DNA of 64,000 nucleotides from Cryptomeria japonica (lineage: Eukaryota > Streptophyta > Pinopsida > Cupressales > Cupressaceae), in the NCBI RefSeq assembly GCF_030272615.1, contig NC_081405.1:154301613-154365612 (forward strand), in the 5' to 3' direction. Under the pieces are notes generated by a model that did not search any database, had not been told where the DNA came from, and worked only from the letters and a program-made list of their open reading frames with translations. Of the stretch, positions 42,803 to 53,179 are shown one piece after another (positions within the stretch are counted from its first letter, which is position 1; each line of letters starts with the position of its first letter). The position numbers were made by a program, and so were the translations under genes.

Positions 42803-42842
42803 TTCGCGGTATGAAAATTGCTTTAATTTTTTAATTACTTTG

Positions 42843-42860
42843 TACTATTATAGATATCTT
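42843..42860. repeat. Target duplication, 5' side of L1 copy B
   Basis: It is identical to 34900-34917 over 18 bases. The AT-rich target fits LINE endonuclease preference. Confidence 0.85.
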
Positions 42861-43131
42861 GAATAAATATAAAACAATCTTTTTTTTTTTAACTCACTCA
42901 ATGATAATTCTATTTTATTTATGATTTATTTAATAAATATTATATAATATTTATATTGTTTGCTTCATTTTATAATATTTAAAAGATTTTTTTTTTTTTT
43001 TGGGTGGTGTCCACTTTTCTGACCACCATCTTTGTGCACATACCCTATCAATAATAATATATTTATATATCATTATTATAATAATTACAATAATTTTGTC
43101 CATAAAATTATAATTTATAATATAATATATT
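42861..43131. other. AT-rich stretch, no gene seen
   Basis: It consists of A/T-rich sequence with a T run at about 42988-43000 followed by a short GGGTGGT...ACCACC inverted repeat. The origin is unclear. Confidence 0.4.
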
Positions 43132-43140
43132 TTAATTAAG

Positions 43141-43725
43141 TTTTTTTTTTTTGATCGGTGACATGGATTTTTCAGCCTGGTCCAATGCTAGGTGAGGCCA
43201 CAAACCAGGGGGACTCATCCCCGAATTCATATATGAGGTATAAACACCTCTTTGCATTAGCCCTATCATCTTGTCCTATAATTGTCTCTCCTTATTGCCC
43301 CATTATCACTTTATTTCCACAATTTACTTTCTCTCCTTATCATTCCATTCTCACCTTATCTCTCCAAGCTTATCTCCTTATCTCTCCAAGCTTATCTCCT
43401 TATCTCTCTGAATACTTCTTTCCTAATTCGCACCACACGCCTGCAACTCCAATTGTAATGGCTCGACCCCTACATGGGAGACAATCGAGGAATCAGTCAG
43501 TGCAACCACTGTGGCATGAACACCACGACCATAGCACGAAGGGAACCTATCGTGAGCAGACAACACATACAACAAAGTGGCATGCACACCACAACCAACC
43601 AAGCCAGGCCATTAACCACCTTCCTCGGGCACATGAGCCAGCCGAAACAACCTGCATGAGATTCAAACTTGGATCGCCGTATCAACACAACTTGCAATGA
43701 TGCCGTTGCACTGTGGGGTGAACCC
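43141..43725 (-). mobile_element. SINE-like retroposon
   Basis: TTAATTAAG occurs at 43132-43140 and 43726-43734, flanking a 585-bp insert with a T run at its left end, an A tail on the minus strand. The minus 5' end has a possible Pol III A box (GTGCAACGG, about 15 bases in) and a B-box-like AGTTTGAATCT about 40 bases later, suggesting tRNA origin. Its tail ends ACCGATCAAAA, like the ATCGATCAAAA end of L1 copy B. Inside, CTTATCTCTCCAAG repeats with a 22-bp period at 43353-43400. It is long for a SINE. Confidence 0.6.
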
Positions 43726-43734
43726 TTAATTAAG

Positions 43735-44260
43735 TTTTTTTTAATAATAATATAAATATTAATTTTAATATAACATGAATAGCTACATTTTTACTTATAG
43801 TTATTTTATTTGTTCAAGAATTATCTCATGAAAATTAATTTTATTTATCATAATTAATTTATTACATAAGAGTTATTTTAATTTAATTTATAATTATTTG
43901 AATTTTTTTTTTCATTTGAGGTTATATGAAAAATTTCTTTATTTACTGAGTGTCAAATATTATTTTTAGTATGTTTTGAAAAATATAATTGAAATTTTTT
44001 TATTATATTTAAAATATAATATTATGTATTATATAAAAAATATAATATTTATTTTATGTATATAAAATAAAAAAAATCTATTTATATAATCACAATAGTT
44101 TATAATATGTAAAATAAATTAAAATGACACTATCAAAATAATTTTGATCCTAACTTATAACATAAAAAATAAAATAAAAAGAATAAAAAAATTTAATGAT
44201 TTAAATATTTAAAAATAAATACTACCTAGGCAGCAAATGCTTTAACATTCGAAAAGAAAT
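43735..44260. other. AT-rich stretch, no gene seen
   Basis: It is strongly A/T-rich with many ATATAAA and TTATTTTA phrases. It lies directly upstream of the host gene promoter region; composition changes abruptly near 44220-44260. Confidence 0.5.
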
Positions 44261-44523
44261 GGTGGGCGGCAAACATTTAAACTGGGCGGAAAATAAATAG
44301 TATTACTCCCTGGCTTTCTCGGTTGCTCCATCACGTTCCGTCAAACTGAACGACTCCAACAAGTGGATGTGGCCCCGTTTTGTATGATTTTTTATACACG
44401 TAGATGCGTTTGATGTATGATATGTTGTACTTGCGTGCTATTTTATGTGGAGAATAGCCGCTTTCTTATTGAAGTAGTAAACTCAGGCGGAGGAGCACAA
44501 CTCGGCTTGATCACCTAATTATA
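44261..44523 (+). promoter_or_regulatory. Probable promoter and 5' UTR of the hydrolase gene
   Basis: Composition shifts from AT-rich to mixed with GGGCGG and CGTTCCGTC phrases. A TATA-like AAATAAATAG lies at about 44293-44302, about 225 bp before the proposed ATG. No transcription start can be fixed from sequence. Confidence 0.35.
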
Positions 44524-44566
44524 ATGGCGGAAAGCAATTCAGCCCAGGGAGAAAATCGCTCTTCTG
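44524..44566 (+). CDS. Proposed exon 1 of alpha/beta-hydrolase gene
   Basis: The ATG in ATAATGGCGG opens a short hydrophilic reading (MAESNSAQGENRSS) of 14 codons plus one base, ending at a good donor, CTG|GTAAGC. A short N-terminal exon of this type suits a plant hydrolase. Its phase (one base left over) fits the acceptor at 55704-55705, giving a Val codon across the junction. No transcript evidence is available and exon 1 could lie elsewhere; the assignment rests on the ATG context, donor, phase and promoter-like upstream sequence. Confidence 0.45.
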
Positions 44567-46600
44567 GTAAGCCTGTAATTCTCCCTCTCAAGTCCCCGAT
44601 TTCTATTGAAACCAAATATTAGAGCTACCATGGAGAATTTATAGGGCACGCTCACTCACATTTAAGCTAACACCCAGTTGCTGAGTGTTTCTGTGAAGAT
44701 TACTATAATTTTTATTCTCTGTAAATTTTAGCTAAAGGTTCCATTGATGAAATAGACTGTTTACAATTTTTTTGGAGTTTTGCTTTAGGCTTTAATTACT
44801 TAAATAACAATTAACCCGAGTTTTAGCCTGTTTTATTAATCCAATCAAACTACAGGAAACCACGAATCGCTTGAAAATCGTGGAATCTGAACTGGAGGCT
44901 TTCGTTTCAATCCCATGTTTACAAAATGGTTAGCATAACATACAATGAACTCCACTCATGCACAAATCGAGTTTAATCTCACTTATGATTTGCCAGAGCA
45001 AGTTTTATTGAAGACTGTATTATAAAGCAGCATGAAAACTCAGGAAAACATTTATTTTAAATAGTTGCATTACTTCAGTTGCACTCATAATAACAATCGA
45101 AATTAGTTTAATTCAGTTATTTGAAAGCATGCCCCTTTTTGCCCATCAAAGTCTCGTCGCCAAAATTTAGATGCAGGGTTGCTCTTCCAAGTCTTGTTGG
45201 AGTTGGATATAGCGAGGCTTAGCAACGCAATCTTGCAATCAGCAATCATTCGAGTATTGAAATGTAACTAACAGGCAATTTCTATAATGCAGAGGTCAGT
45301 GCCAAGAATGGTTATAGGATTTAGTGTGGATGAATACTTATTCAAGAATTATTGGAATGCGAGTGCAACAATCATTTGTTCCGACATTATTTGTGGTGCT
45401 CATCTTCTCTAGATTCATGCTTTACCACAGCTTAAACCTCTGATAAATCTAGTTCTGCAGTGGTTAGTACCACGCAATCACATGACAGATGACATTTTGA
45501 CTGATTGGAAATGACAATTTTACACACTAACAAGTTTAGGAGGTTTCAGAGAAAGAGAAGAAGAGTCTGGAGACCCAAAAACCATGTTTACATGCATGAA
45601 ATAAGGGTTTTGGCTTTGGAAGAGGGAGGGCACCATCCAAGATCCCTAGTAGATTTATGTAGGTTATGCTCTACAGGGATCTTAATACCCTATTCCTTAC
45701 AACCACAACCATTGTCATTATATCCAATTTTAGAAAAAATATTTAATTTACCATAATAAGATTGCAACTCCATGAAAGGAAAAGGATTACCATCAGTGGC
45801 ATGGTCGATATGAGAAGTGTCATCACATGAATCATTAGAAGAAGTATTAGAATTATTAATTGTTGTAAATGGGGAATTGTATGTGAAATTTCGGGATATC
45901 AAATTGAGATGGGTTTGCTTTATATTCACCAACAAAAGAAGGCGTAGAATTTAAAGAATCCCAATCATCACTTGGACATGCATTAGAAGTAGATGAAGAA
46001 AGCGAGTTATCAATTGAAGCATTAACATGATTTAATGATGGTGTACTTGGCTTTGGATACAAAGAAGGAATTAAATTATGGAGTGTAGGAATGGGCTGAT
46101 GACCAAGATCCGCTTTCTAACAACACTGGAAGGGATCTAGATTAGCTTTAAATGTGTATACTTTGTCAATGTATATGAATTTAATTGGATGTAAAGTAGA
46201 TGGGATTGCGCCCATGGTGTCATTTTACGGTGTAATGTATACCCTTGATTTTTTTTTTGTCTTTTCTTATGAAGAGTTTAACATACAATGTTTGCCAATA
46301 CAAATGAAATACAATCAATAATCTGATCTGTTTGGTTTCATTCATTGATAGCAAATGCATATCTAAGAAAATGCAACATTAACATATCTAAAACTGAAAT
46401 ACTTGAACCATATAAACTGCTGTTTGTAAACTCCGAATATTTTTCACATTCACTTGGGGATTACAATCAAGTATGCACTAGGCCAAATAGACTAAGCATG
46501 AATGCCTTCAGAAATGTGAGTTTACTTGCTGCTGTAGGTCTGAAATGTCTTCAAATTCACCATAAAATCCTCAATTTGTAGAGCTCATATCAGTTGTGAT
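44567..46600. other. Intron sequence without recognised element
   Basis: I see no coding or repeat signal beyond short A/T-rich tracts. Short frames at 45505-46062 do not resemble known proteins. Confidence 0.4.
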
Positions 46601-46899
46601 CAAAGGAGGTGTTTATCTTCATTATTGTGAATTGCCCCTGTGCTTTCCTTGCACTTAGTTTGCTGGAGCAGACTTCGGAATTTAGTTTTTCTGAGTATTG
46701 AAGGCTGGTTTGGTGGGTTGAAGAATGTGGTATAACTGAAACTTTATGGCAGACCTGTAGCAATCTCTCTCAAAAACTGAATACCCAAATCAAAATACTT
46801 TCATAAAGCTTCATTCTTACCAAATCTTTATCATTAAACTTTGAGCCAAACTTTGAAAAATGAATCTGATAATCAACAATCGGCTAGGGTGGATCTTTC

Positions 46900-47200
46900 A
46901 CCACTGAAACTAGGCTAACTGAAGAGGGTTTTGATCCTCAACAATCCAAAGAAGAACTCTTCAAGTTTATTCCAATAACATCTTGTTAAGTGTGCACAAG
47001 CAGAATTCAGGAATGAGAGCCCAAATCCTCCTTTTATAAATTTTCAAAGCTATTTTAGGAAAAAGCTTTTTGCTGCTTTTGTAAAAGCACTTTATTGTTT
47101 TTTTGTTGCTTTTTCGATTTTTTTTGTTTGAAAAAGCATATTTTCCACTCAAAAAGACCCTTTGAAATATTAAAAACATTTCATATGCAAAGGTAGGCAT
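46900..47200 (-). repeat. Possible LTR R/U5 fragment
   Basis: On the minus strand TTTATAAAAGGAGGATTTGG (47021-47040) looks like a TATA box followed by a transcription start, then leader-like sequence. No partner copy or TG...CA ends were found. Confidence 0.25.
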
Positions 47201-47396
47201 CCACTTGAGGAGCATAACTTTACTTTAGAATATTTTAATTTAACACTAAAGTAATAATAAAACATAACTTTATAACTTAAATGCAAATATTTAAATAATT
47301 CCAAGCACATTGCGGAAAGGTCCATTAAAGTATCGAAAATTGAAACTGAACATGTTGAGACATTACTAGTGTTGAAGAATGATGCTTGGTCTTGGA

Positions 47397-47586
47397 ACAA
47401 GCATATACTATAAATAGCAGTGTTCTCTGAGAACCAAAGAGAATAAACCCAAAACAATCTTGAAATATTGGTGCTATACAACCACTTACTATAAATAGTA
47501 GTTTTCTCTGAGGACCAGAGAGAACAAACCCAAAGAAACCTAGAAAGATTGGTGCCATGCAAGCACTTATTATAATTCAAAATAGC
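47397..47586. repeat. 81-bp tandem duplication
   Basis: Units at 47397-47480 and 47481-47561 share ACTATAAATAG, TTCTCTGAG, AACAAACCCAAA-type and ATTGGTGC phrases. A partial third unit follows to about 47586. Units differ by some 15-20 percent by eye. Confidence 0.65.
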
Positions 47587-47699
47587 AAATAGCAAAATAT
47601 CGGAAAAATACCTCAACCACCATGAAGTTGGCGAAAAGACCTTTCTGACAATATACGGTTCGCCAAAAATGGACTTTGTTTGCAAAAGTTGTGCTAGTT

Positions 47700-49310
47700 T
47701 GAGAAAAAGGCCTATTTTAGGCACTTTTAAAGCAACTCGGGGCTTAACTTAGCTAAGCTCCTAGATGCCCACGTGACCACCACTGAATTTGGGGCAGAAA
47801 ATTAGCCCTTTGGGGCGATAGACAAAGTGTTGGTGGGTAGCTTGTGCCAATATTGTCAATTTCAAGTCAAATTCCAAGCACAAACTATTTGTCAAGTTCG
47901 ATGAGTGACAACACACACACTAGGGCAAGCACATGACCCAGTTTGAGCAATGGTCACAACGTATGGACGCGAGGGGGCCAAGTGAGCCTGCAAGAGTGCT
48001 CAAAGTAGAGGGCAAGTGTGTGGATATAAGAAGAGTAAAGCCAACGACTTTACTAGCAATGTGGGACTAACATCCCAAAATATATTAGCGCACTGCCAAC
48101 CAAAATTTTAAACATCAGACTAGCCAAGGGAGGCTCAACTTACAATGCGGGCCATGCACCAACTCAAAGTCTTCTTCGTGCCACTAAATAAATAAAGTAC
48201 GCAAGGAACACATGCATGAGGAATGTGGGATAATCCACAAACGAAACCTACGCATGCAAACTTGACTCTCGTCAATCAAAGCATATTTATGTTTGTGTCA
48301 ATATGAAAGGAAGTGCCCTTATATCACTATGCATTGGCAAAAATATTGAAGCCACGTCTTCAAAGAACACTGCACCTATATACGCATGAAGATTATCAAT
48401 TTACGCAAAAAGATTGAAATTTATCAAGCCACTATTGGATAAAATGGAAACCCTAACTCCTTATATTTCATAGACTTTATAAGGTTATGAAGTTCGCTTA
48501 AAGAAAAAAAAGGAATCGGCTAAAATCTCAATCACCAAGGCCGATAATGTACAACAACAAACCTTGGCAGTAGTGAGAGACAAATCAGATCAATCACTAT
48601 AGATGTGCTTGCAAAAGCAATAAAAATCATCCAAAATCAAATTCAAGGAGACAGTGAAATAGTGCAAGTCGGTGATTTAATGAAACGTGTGTTCAAAACA
48701 ATACAACAATTCCCTAGAAAACGTCGGTCGCACTTCAATAATGATATAAAACCTACAAATAATTTGTTTTGGCACTTTGAACATTGTGAACTGGCATATG
48801 GCTGGAAACAAGGCACAATCTCAATGATTGATCATGGGTGCAAATCTAGCGGCGGTGGCAACAAAGAGAGCTTGCGAAAAAAAAGTTTCCAGCCAAATGA
48901 TAACTATCGACCACAATAAGAATGCTGATCTGTGGTACCAACTTTGCAAATAGTGAATTGGACCGTAGGGAGAAGACTGACCAAGAATGAAGCGTGCTAA
49001 GGCTGACCAACATTAAACGCTATTCTCATATGAAATCGGGCTGACCATGGAATGCACCCTTTAAGTAATGAAAATGTGTAGAATTGATCTGCTAGCAGCC
49101 AAAGGAGTAATGAAGTCACTAGAATACCAACACAACCAATATAGAGACTGATCAATAAAGCCAAAGAGCAATAACGAATTGTGCCAAATGATAATGGCAC
49201 AATCAATCGTTAATTGCCAATGCCCTCAATACAAAAAATAATTTGACCTCAAAAAATTCTTGATGAAAACTCAACACCGGAAGGAGATGCAAGAGGAGGG
49301 CTTTGATACC
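47700..49310 (-). mobile_element. Probable interior of a minus-strand LTR element
   Basis: Its right end carries GGCTTTGATACC, the minus-strand primer site TGGTATCAAAGCC, which is split by the solo LTR at 49311. The matching 5' LTR is at 52857-53179. The 3' LTR was not located, so the left boundary is a guess. No gag or pol domain was recognised. Confidence 0.45.
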
Positions 49311-49333
49311 TGTTGTGACGTATTCACAAATCG

Positions 49334-49350
49334 CCCCATTGCAAATGGGG
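49334..49350 (+). repeat. LTR-terminal hairpin
   Basis: CCCCATTGCAAATGGGG pairs over seven bases (CCCCATT with AATGGGG). The same hairpin is found at the same LTR position in the other two copies (59723-59739, one mismatch; 63814-63830, minus). Confidence 0.75.
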
Positions 49351-49858
49351 ACCCCTGCTTTTTGCTTTCTAGGGTTTGTTTTCTTGGTCTTTTAGGTTCT
49401 GGGCTATTAGTCTTTGCATTGAAGGGTCGCTAGGGGGCTCATTAGGCTAGCAGGGTTTGCTTGAGTCAGGTGGATCTCCTCAAGAGGTCAGGTCAATTGA
49501 GTGATTAGGGGTTACTTAGGTCATTCCGAGGGTGTTTTTGTGTACTATTCGGTCGCACTTCAAGTTGCTAAATCAAACCTTGGTTGAATGCATAATGTCC
49601 TCCTAGGTCCCATCCCTTACATCAAGGATAGAGCGAATTTGCCTTAAGGAGTCTGGAATGTCATCCTGATCCTGAAATTTGACTTAGTTTGGAAAATTGA
49701 AGAATCCTCCAAAAACTAGATTTTGCATTATAACTCCTGGAGGTACGAAACCACTCTCAAACATCCTGACAATATATATGGAATGTAACTTCGAGTATAA
49801 GAGTTATACTTAAATGTTATATTCCATAAATGAATCCTGACGGAGAGACTAACATGTC

Positions 49859-51270
49859 AAATTTCGCTTCTAACCCTTCCAAAGGGTCCAGAGAGAATTC
49901 CCTTATATCTCCCTTCTTGGTTTTAATTTGCCTCATAAACCTTGCCCTTATGGCGTAGTTGAGAGAGTATTGAGGTGTGAAACAAAGTGAAGTGATGAAA
50001 AGTAAGGAATTTGAGCACAATTGCAAATTTTGCTTCTGACCCTTCCAAAGGGTCCAGAGTGAAATTTTTCAAGCCCCTGACCCTTCCAGAGGGTCCAGAG
50101 TGAAATTCCCCAAAAGACCTATTTCTTCACTAAGGACATCAAATAGTGGACATGCATGGCAAGCAAAGGATTCAAAAAGACAAGTCTAAAGTAAGATGAG
50201 TGAAAATGAGGAAGAATTGAGCCTAAAAGAGCAATTTCGCTCCTGACCCTTCCAAAGGGTTTAGAGCGAATTTCTCAAAAGCATGTATTTTCCTTACAAT
50301 TTTAAAGCAAATTGCCCTCAAGTTATTTTCCTAAGGTGGTTTGAAGCTAAGCAAGCAAGCTAGGAGAAAGCTTTATCAAGGACAAGCCCTATTTTCCAAA
50401 TTTCGCTCCTGACCCTTCTAAAGGGTCTAGAGTGAAATTTTTTCAAGCTCCTGACCCTTCCAAAGGGTCCAGAGCGAAATCCTTAGGATTGCTTATTTCC
50501 TCACCAAAAACATTGAGTAGACACCACTTTGAGAGCAAGTTGACTTGATGGTGATAGAGGGAAGTTTGACAAGTTAAATTCAAGACAAAGAAGGAGAAAA
50601 GAAGTGTGAATTGAGCCAAAAAGAGAATTTTGCTCCTGACCCTTCCAAAGGGTCCAGAGCGAATTTCTCCATGAAGCATTATACCTTGCTCCAACCTATG
50701 AATTGACTCATTCCCAAGCATTTTTTTGAAGGCAAAAGACTTGTTGTTGATAAAAAAAAGGATGAAAAATGAAGATTCATGAGGGAAAATAAAGCAAAAT
50801 ACAAATTTCGCTCCTGACCCTTCCAAAGGGTCCAAAGCGAAATCCTTAGGAGGACTCCTTATTTCATCTAATGCACCCAAGAGATCTTGTTTTAGGCTAA
50901 ATTGAGGGTGAATTCACTTCATGATGATGGAGGAATATTTGAAAAGAAGAAGAATTTATCCAAAAATGCCAATTTCTCTCCTGACCCTTCAAAGGGTCCA
51001 GAGCGAATTTTATTGAAACCTCTTTTGCTCCCAATTTTGTGTCAAGCCTAGTGTTGATTGAGGTGGATTGAGCTTAGAAGCATCCTTAGGCATGCATTTG
51101 AGTGAGTTGTGGTCACAAAATATGAAGAATTAGTCCAAAAATGCAAATTTCGCTCCTGACCCTTCCAGAAGGTCCAGAGCGAAATTCCTTTTAGGTCCTG
51201 TCCTTGGCCAAGGTCCAGAGCGAATTTCATTATAGGTCCTGTCCCTGGAGAGGGTCCTAGGCGAATTGCA
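49859..51270 (+). repeat. Array of palindromic motifs in LTR U3 (copy 1)
   Basis: About ten good copies and two diverged ones carry a nested palindrome: outer arms AATTTCGCTC and GAGCGAAATT, inner arms GACCCTT and AAGGGTC. Copies lie near 49859, 50030, 50075, 50239, 50400, 50450, 50630, 50806, 50972 and 51150, mostly about 170 bp apart with unrelated sequence between. The last two (51195, 51234) change the inner arm to TCCTTGGCCAAGG-like sequence. Confidence 0.85.
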
Positions 51271-51980
51271 TTCTAATGCCTTCTTGTTGATGATTTAAGG
51301 TGAGAAATATCATGTTAGAATGAATATATCATGTATACTTAATCATCCTTTGTTTGTTTTGCAGATCAACAAGACTGGGCTAGAAGGAAGAGTAGACAAG
51401 GAGGACCTATTCAAGTTTCATCATCACTAAGGACGCCTTGGATGCATGAGAAGGTACTCAAGGTGCTACTAAATTGAAGGATTTCGAATGATCAACAATT
51501 GCAAGCAATGTGTTAGAACTATCCTCAAAGAAATCACAAGATGACAGAGAAGAAGGATCTTGTAAACATTTCAAAGCTATATAAGCTACCAGAGGAGGAG
51601 TGACTTGACCGTGAAGAGGCCTCATCAAGCACAAGAGAGCCACGGAAACGTACATCGTTTCTCAAATACATCAAGGACGAAGAAGGATCAACCAAAGGTC
51701 ATCACAGAGGAAGTACCAAACAAGGTGGCATCCCAATCACTATTCCTCCAGTCAGATAGGTCCACATCAACATATCCAGATTCAATGTAACTGACTCACC
51801 AGTAATGGCACAAATTTCGAGGCACCTACCCCTGTTTCCTATTGGTTCTCAAATTTTAAATGTAATTTTCTCATTGGCTAAGGAGGTTTTGTTGTAAGAA
51901 ACTCTAATTAGGGTTTTCATCTGGTAATCCTCGCCATTGATTGTGAATCAATCAGAGCCATCGAATTGTAAAGATCTCAT

Positions 51981-51988
51981 TATATAAA
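51981..51988 (+). promoter_or_regulatory. TATA box of giant LTR copy 1
   Basis: TATATAAA is followed by GCTCTGGCTCTTCATTTG. LTR copy 3 has the same arrangement (TATATAAAGCTC...TTCTTCATTTG, minus), which supports a conserved promoter. Confidence 0.65.
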
Positions 51989-52856
51989 GCTCTGGCTCTT
52001 CATTTGCAAAGGTTAATAGTTGGTTAATAAAGGTTAGAATAGCTAATAGTCAGTAAAATAGAATAGCAAATAGAATAGCAATTAGAATAGAATAGGAGGA
52101 AAAGGCAAGAAATTGTTGCCTAAATTGTAAATGAACTCCATTTTCATTGAAGTTATGGTGAAATGTGTTGTTTCTTTGCAATATGCATGGTCTCTTGTTG
52201 AATCTTCATTTTAGATGATAGATAATTAGATTGAATGAAGGAAGTTACTGAATGCACTCGCGTGGAATCCGCCTAGTCCAAACCACTAGCCTCTTGTTGA
52301 TTGTAAGGGCACCCTGCGTGGTCAACTGGCATTGAATGAGCTTAATCTTGAGTCGTTACGCATCTATTGTTCATGCATTAACTTGAATGATGATCAGTGT
52401 TTGGCAGTGATGATTTGAACATCTTCAGAACTACCCTAGAAGATCACACTGAGATGGTGTTGAATTGTTCAGTTTGATGGTGAGACCTAGCCCAGTAGGA
52501 CTCCACCTAGTCGTTCATCTACCTTCTTGTATTCTAGGTCTTAGAGTAGACTTTCCGAGTCCTTTACCTTTTGATATTTCTTCATCTTCCAGCTAGTAGA
52601 TAGGACTTGAGTTTCAGCAAATCAGATACTCAGACATTCGAATGTAAGTCCCCTTTATGAATCCAGCATAATCACATCAGACCAAATTAAGCTTATCCGC
52701 ATGTAGAGACCCTGCATACCAAAACCTTGGAGTTGCCTCGATTGATCCGTAGGCGAAATCTTCAACATTCGGGGAAACTTTGTTCAAGAGAGGATAAGAT
52801 ACCTTGTTATTTTATTCTGTGTTCGCATGTGCATAAAAAACACATCAACAATACCA

Positions 52857-53179
52857 TGTTGGAGTAAATCTCTATTGCCAGGAACACGAATTGCAATATA
52901 ACCTTCACAGAGAGAAAAAGAGATATTTGACCAAAGAGATGAATTGATTTGAGATGAAGAATAATGTACAATAGCCTTGCATAAATAGGCAAGAGCGGTA
53001 GGTAGGAGATCACATGATATGGACATGTGTCTAAATAGGATGCGAGGGTAGGTAGAAGCCAACTAGCATCAACTACCCAGCTACAAAATGCAAGGTAAAT
53101 GATATTCACCTAAATGCAAAATATTAAATAATGGTGCCTAAGTAAATTTAAGCATGGGTAAATGTTATTTACTTCAACA
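52857..53179 (-). repeat. 5' LTR of a minus-strand Met-primed element
   Basis: On the minus strand it runs TGTTGAAGTAAATAACA to ...TTACTCCAACA (323 bp), followed directly by TGGTAT of the primer site. It shares GGGTAGGTAG-type and ATAAATAGGCAAG phrases with the LTRs of the element at 17593-20257, so the two belong to related families. Confidence 0.7.

Larger units (their letters stand above)
34918..42842 (-). mobile_element. Apparently intact L1-type LINE (copy B)
   Basis: It is a 7.9-kb element on the minus strand with two uninterrupted frames, a long 3' untranslated region and an A tail, bounded by identical 18-bp target duplications. All catalytic residues I checked are present. The region before ORF1 is only about 40 bp, so the 5' untranslated region may be truncated or ORF1 may start further in. 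Intact frames and exact duplications point to recent insertion. Confidence 0.93.
49311..52850 (+). mobile_element. Giant solo LTR, copy 1 (3.5 kb)
   Basis: It starts TGTTGTGACG and ends CACATCAACA (TG...CA). The 5-bp flanks ATACC (49306-49310 and 52851-52855) are identical, so it is a complete LTR inserted or reduced as a unit. There is no internal region, so it is best read as a solo LTR left by recombination. U3 is about 2.7 kb and carries the hairpin array; a TATA box is at 51981-51988, and R/U5 about 870 bp. Related copies are at 57240-59699 and 59700-63783. It is inserted in the primer-binding site of another element. Confidence 0.82.

Noticed and set aside
43158-43700. 180-codon frame as a host gene
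   Set aside because: It lies wholly within the SINE-like insertion with flanking duplications, and it has no recognisable domain.
50443-50880. 145-codon minus frame repeating DPLEGSGAKF
   Set aside because: The repeated peptide is simply the translated hairpin motif of the LTR array.
49859-51270. Regularly spaced palindromes as a CRISPR array
   Set aside because: This is plant nuclear DNA inside an LTR, spacers are about 130 bp and vary, and no cas genes are present.
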